In this document: positions 7,310 to 9,593 of the stretch, piece by piece
How the letters are laid out: each line of letters starts with the position of its first letter
How positions within the stretch are numbered: the stretch's first letter is position 1
Origin: JANQRA01 sp035550735
GTDB lineage: Bacteria; Actinomycetota; Acidimicrobiia; Spongiisociales; ZC4RG35
Assembly: GCA_035550735.1 (NCBI GenBank)
Contig: DASZOM010000032.1
Span: 1 to 9,593, forward strand
Length of the DNA: 9,593 nt
Direction: 5' to 3'
Position numbers and translations under genes: made by a program
Notes under the pieces: model-generated
Databases searched by the model: none
Seen by the model: only the letters and a program-made list of their open reading frames with translations
What the model was told of the DNA's origin: nothing

Positions 7310-7325
7310 AGCCCAATAGTGGGCT
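7310..7325. promoter_or_regulatory. Inverted repeat AGCCCA-ATAG-TGGGCT, possible operator
   Basis: A perfect repeat with six-base arms and a four-base centre lies in the 171-base gap between divergent hemH and the DUF1801 gene, about 80 bases from each. A short T run follows on the plus strand, but no plus-strand gene lies upstream that would need a terminator. A protein-binding site for control of either side fits better. No known regulator motif is recognised. Confidence 0.35.
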
Positions 7326-7390
7326 TTTGGACGTTTCATTACGAACGCCCGGCCCACGAACCGGCCAAGAGGCAAAAGATCGAGGCTTGA

Positions 7391-7396
7391 TACGAT
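7391..7396 (+). promoter_or_regulatory. -10 box TACGAT for a leaderless transcript
   Basis: TACGAT fits the TANNNT consensus and ends six bases before the ATG at 7403, so transcription would begin at or next to the A of the start codon. No ribosome-binding site sits at a usable distance before that ATG. Both points indicate a leaderless message. No clear -35 element was found about 17 bases upstream. Confidence 0.55.
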
Positions 7397-7402
7397 CGGC
7401 TC

Positions 7403-7816
7403 ATGGCGGAACCCAAGACCAAGGTGACCGACGCCAGCGTCGAGGACTTCATCAACAGCGTCGAGAACGACACTCGCCGCGAGGACGCCTTCGAGATTCT
7501 CGAGATCTACAAACGGGTGACCGGGCTCGAGCCCAAGATGTGGGGGCCCAGCATCGTCGGATTCGGCGTGTACCACTACAAGTCAGACCGGAGCTCACAA
7601 GAGGGTGACTGGCCGCTGGCGAGCTTCTCGCCACGTAAGAAGAACCTGACGCTCTACGTCTACCCCACGAGATTCCCCGACCTGCTCGCAGGGCTGGGGA
7701 AGTACACGACGAGTGTCAGCTGCCTCTACATCAACAAGCTGGAGGACGTCGATCTCGGGGTCCTGGAGAAGCTGATCGCCGCCAGCTTCGAGTGGGCCAA
7801 GAAAGAGCTGGCCTAA
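7403..7816 (+). CDS. DUF1801 domain protein
   Basis: A small soluble protein of 137 residues with no signal peptide or membrane segment. It matches the DUF1801 family: MWGPSIVGFGVYHYK at 46-60, then GDWPLASFSPRKKNLTLYV at 68-86, and a C-terminal half ending in the predicted helix LEKLIAASFEWAKKELA. The biochemical role of this family is not established, and none is proposed. It is the only plus-strand gene in the window. It is transcribed away from hemH and probably has its own leaderless promoter. Its stop is two bases from the stop of the convergent anti-sigma gene, so the two transcripts probably overlap at their 3' ends. The start ATG is supported by the -10 position and by the family's usual length. 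Confidence 0.9.
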   Translation: MAEPKTKVTDASVEDFINSVENDTRREDAFEILEIYKRVTGLEPKMWGPSIVGFGVYHYKSDRSSQEGDWPLASFSPRKKNLTLYVYPTRFPDLLAGLGKYTTSVSCLYINKLEDVDLGVLEKLIAASFEWAKKELA

Positions 7817-7818
7817 CC

Positions 7819-8151
7819 CTATCCCGAGGTCTTGGGGCGGAGCCGCCAGATGAGGAGCGCGGCTGCCATGGAGAGCACGGCCGCGGTCCACGCCACGGGC
7901 TTGCGCCAGGTTCGGGCCAGCGCCAGGTCTCCCTCCAGGGACGACATCACCCGCCACTCCAGATCGGCCGGCGCCGGATAGCGCTCCGCCTCCAGAGCCG
8001 ACAGCTCACGGGCGAGCCTGGTCATGGCGGCATGACGGGCCTGGCACTTCAGACAGGACGTGGTGTGTGACCTAAACGGCCGCGCCACCTCGTGCTGCTC
8101 CACCGCGCTGTTGGCCACGAAGGGTGCGGCCATCTCGCAGATGACGCTCAT
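7819..8151 (-). CDS. Zinc-binding anti-sigma factor with one membrane segment
   Basis: The product has 110 residues. The N-terminal half carries the ZAS pattern of anti-sigma factors: Cys5, then His29-x3-Cys33-x2-Cys36 in HTTSCLKC, with a spacing close to that of RsrA-type proteins. These residues would bind zinc and hold the sigma factor inactive, possibly in a redox-sensitive way. A hydrophobic stretch at about 85-102 (PVAWTAAVLSMAAALLIW) is one membrane span, leaving only about eight residues after it. Its ATG overlaps the sigma-factor stop as ATGA, with GAGG seven bases upstream, so the pair is translationally coupled. That the two proteins bind each other is inferred from this context and the motif. 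It ends two bases from the convergent DUF1801 gene. Confidence 0.87.
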   Translation of the reverse strand: MSVICEMAAPFVANSAVEQHEVARPFRSHTTSCLKCQARHAAMTRLARELSALEAERYPAPADLEWRVMSSLEGDLALARTWRKPVAWTAAVLSMAAALLIWRLRPKTSG

Positions 8152-8726
8152 GCCGAGTCCTCGAGCTCACGGGCGAGCCGGGCCCGCGCCCTGTGGAGAC
8201 GCACCTTGGCCGCCGTCACCGAGATACCCAGGGTTTCGGCGATCTCGCTGTGCGACCAGCCGTATACGTCCTTGAGCACCACCACCTTGCGCTGACTTGG
8301 CGGAAGGAGGTCGAGAGCTGCACGGAGACGACCACGCAGTTCGAGCGTCTCCCCCGCAACCTCGGGGTGGCTGGCGTCGTAGGGCGCGGCGAGGCCGAAT
8401 TGCTCGTCGATGGAGAGAGTCCGCTGCCGGGCCGCTCGCTTCTTGTGCGTCCACGCCGTGTTCACCGTGATCCGGTAGAGCCAGGTCGACAGCCGGGCAT
8501 CCCCTCGGAAGCGAGGCAGGGCGCGCCATGCCCGGATCAGCGCTTCCTGCGCGACATCCGACGCGAGATGTGGGTCGCCGACAAGTCGTCTGGCCAAGGT
8601 GTAGACCTCGTCTTGGTGAGCTCGCACCAGGGCGGCAAATGCGGCGCGGTCGCCCTGCTTGGCCCTGGAGACCAGCTCGTTCTCTCTTCGCCTTTCGACC
8701 TGTGCCGGATCGTTGGGGTTACTCAT
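8148..8726 (-). CDS. ECF RNA polymerase sigma factor
   Basis: A group 4 (extracytoplasmic function) sigma-70 factor of 192 residues that would direct RNA polymerase to a stress or envelope regulon. Region 2 spans about 27-92, including the core-binding and -10 recognition segment SDVAQEALIRAWRALPRF and STWLYRITVN. A linker follows, and then region 4 at about 130-186 with LPPSQRKVVVLKDVYGWS and a helix-turn-helix SEIAETLGISVTAAKVRLHRA. No extra C-terminal domain is present. The start ATG at 8726 lies inside the end of the MaoC-like gene (eight-base overlap, ATGAGTAA), with GGAG seven bases upstream. It is followed by its likely anti-sigma partner. It resembles the SigE/SigH/RpoE-like group, but no specific symbol can be assigned. 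Confidence 0.95.
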   Translation of the reverse strand: MSNPNDPAQVERRRENELVSRAKQGDRAAFAALVRAHQDEVYTLARRLVGDPHLASDVAQEALIRAWRALPRFRGDARLSTWLYRITVNTAWTHKKRAARQRTLSIDEQFGLAAPYDASHPEVAGETLELRGRLRAALDLLPPSQRKVVVLKDVYGWSHSEIAETLGISVTAAKVRLHRARARLARELEDSA

Positions 8727-9513
8727 CGACGAGCTCCACTGTGGCGCTGAGATACTCCAGATCCTGATCGGCGATCGAGATCTCGACCGTCCTCCCCGAC
8801 CTCTCGACGGTCACCTTGGCCGGATGTGCAGGGAGCATCGGGTTGCGGAACCGGAAGCGGCCTGACGAGAACGGACGGTTCGACGCCGTCCCGGCAGATC
8901 CGGCGCGCATGGCCCATCCCGCCTGGAGAAGGCCATGGACCACCACCCCCGGAAACCCGGCGGCCACCCCCGCCTCGTGATCCCAGTGAACCGGGTTCCA
9001 GTCCCTGGTGGCGGAGGCGTAACGGACGAGATCGGCGCGAGAGGCCGAGACCTCCCCGTTCATCGGCCCACCGTCGTGGGAGTGAGCGGGCTCGGAGTGC
9101 TCGAGCCCGGCCTGGACGGCAGGAGGAGACTCCCCCGAGACGAGGAACAGCGACTTCCCGTCGAGCACCGGATCGGACTCGTCGGTGACTCGCATGTCGA
9201 AGGTGACGAAGTGGACCCCACCGCGCTCGCGGACGCGGCCCACGGTCCCACTCACCTGGAGCCTGGCCCCGACCGACAGGTTGCGATGCCAGCGGAACGA
9301 CTGCTCCCCGTGGACGACAGACCTGCCGAACAACTCGTCGAGGAGCTCGGGTGCCACCACGAACAGGGCGCCTGCGGCGAACCCGGGTGGGGCGTGGCCG
9401 GCCCACCGCTCGGGGTCGTCCCCGGTGATCCTGACGTAGTCGGCCACCGCGGCGGGATCGATCCGCCACCCCATCGGCCCGTAGGTCTTGCCCTCGAGAT
9501 CACTCGGGCTCAT
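8719..9513 (-). CDS. MaoC-like double-hotdog dehydratase
   Basis: The product of 264 residues contains two hotdog folds. The N-terminal half (about 5-130) resembles the MaoC-like N-terminal dehydratase domain, with YVRITGDDPERWAG at 26-39 and VVHGEQSFRWHRNLSVGARL at 66-85. The C-terminal half (about 155-262) has the hydratase-2 motif YASATRDWNPVHWDHEAG, whose Asp171 and His176 are the expected catalytic pair, followed by GFPGVVVHGLLQAGWAM. It probably hydrates or dehydrates an enoyl/3-hydroxyacyl-CoA or -ACP; the substrate cannot be told. ATG 9513 lies seven bases after a TAGCGT box and has no good ribosome site, suggesting a leaderless start. In-frame GTG codons at 9516, 9522 and 9546 are alternatives. 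It is the first gene of an operon with the sigma and anti-sigma genes. Confidence 0.88.
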   Translation of the reverse strand: MSPSDLEGKTYGPMGWRIDPAAVADYVRITGDDPERWAGHAPPGFAAGALFVVAPELLDELFGRSVVHGEQSFRWHRNLSVGARLQVSGTVGRVRERGGVHFVTFDMRVTDESDPVLDGKSLFLVSGESPPAVQAGLEHSEPAHSHDGGPMNGEVSASRADLVRYASATRDWNPVHWDHEAGVAAGFPGVVVHGLLQAGWAMRAGSAGTASNRPFSSGRFRFRNPMLPAHPAKVTVERSGRTVEISIADQDLEYLSATVELVDE

Positions 9514-9520
9514 CACCGTC

Positions 9521-9526
9521 ACGCTA
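9521..9526 (-). promoter_or_regulatory. -10 box TAGCGT for the MaoC-sigma-anti-sigma operon
   Basis: On the minus strand TAGCGT fits TANNNT and is separated by seven bases from the ATG at 9513, as expected for leaderless transcription. No clear -35 box was found, and no GGAAC-type ECF -35 element was recognised that would suggest autoregulation by the encoded sigma factor. Confidence 0.4.
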
Positions 9527-9566
9527 GCCCTGGCCCCCAGCCGCACACGTGAAGCAAACCCAGGGT

Positions 9567-9593
9567 TGTGAGCGTCGCTGAGCGACGCTCACA
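9567..9593. repeat. Perfect 27-base inverted repeat at the window edge
   Basis: Arms of 13 bases (TGTGAGCGTCGCT and its exact complement) flank a single central G at 9580. As RNA this gives an 11-bp stem with a five-base loop. It may extend beyond the window: the next inner base, T9566, would need an A at 9594. There is no T run on the minus strand side inside the window. It could be a terminator of a neighbouring gene, an operator or a dispersed palindromic repeat. Confidence 0.75.

Noticed and set aside
7310..7328. Inverted repeat followed by TTTT read as a rho-independent terminator
   Set aside because: No plus-strand gene ends upstream, the stem is only six pairs and the T run is short.
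7232..7402. A sigma-70 promoter for the haem operon
   Set aside because: Several AT-rich hexamers were tried on the minus strand, but none combined a fair -10 with a fair -35 at proper spacing.
1..9593. tRNA, rRNA, insertion sequence, CRISPR array or prophage signal
   Set aside because: No direct-repeat array, transposase or RNA gene was recognised; the genes fill nearly all the sequence.

Overview
The window is GC-rich DNA (about two thirds G+C by eye) with many GTG starts, two TANNNT -10 boxes placed as for leaderless transcripts, and very tight gene packing. This suggests a free-living aerobic bacterium of an actinobacterial type, but the lineage cannot be fixed from this sequence alone.

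Positions 1-7231, minus strand, hold one compact haem-biosynthesis operon, transcribed right to left: hemH, hemF, hemA, hemC, hemD, hemB, hemL and the first 118 codons of hemE, which runs off the left edge. Every junction overlaps by 4 to about 10 bases, mostly ATGA or GTGA, so translation is probably coupled along the transcript. The genes cover glutamyl-tRNA to ALA (HemA, HemL), ALA to uroporphyrinogen III (HemB, HemC, HemD), decarboxylation (HemE), O2-dependent oxidation to protoporphyrinogen IX (HemF) and iron insertion (HemH). Only protoporphyrinogen oxidase is not seen. HemF together with a cysteine-rich HemH points to the protoporphyrin route. The order is unusual in that the last enzyme of the pathway is encoded first.

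Positions 7232-7402 are a short divergent intergenic region. Toward hemH it holds tandem hairpins with interchangeable CCGAC/GTCGG arms, the last GTCGG touching the ribosome-binding site, and a separate inverted repeat. Toward the right it holds a -10 box for a leaderless DUF1801 gene (7403-7816, plus).

Positions 7819-9513, minus strand, are a second overlapping operon: a double-hotdog MaoC-like dehydratase, an ECF sigma factor and a small zinc-binding anti-sigma factor with one membrane segment. A perfect 27-base inverted repeat lies at the right edge. No RNA gene, mobile element or CRISPR array was seen. Most of the window is recognisable conserved biology; the less ordinary points are the hemH leader, the HemH cysteine cluster, the divergent HemA and the MaoC-sigma-anti-sigma arrangement.
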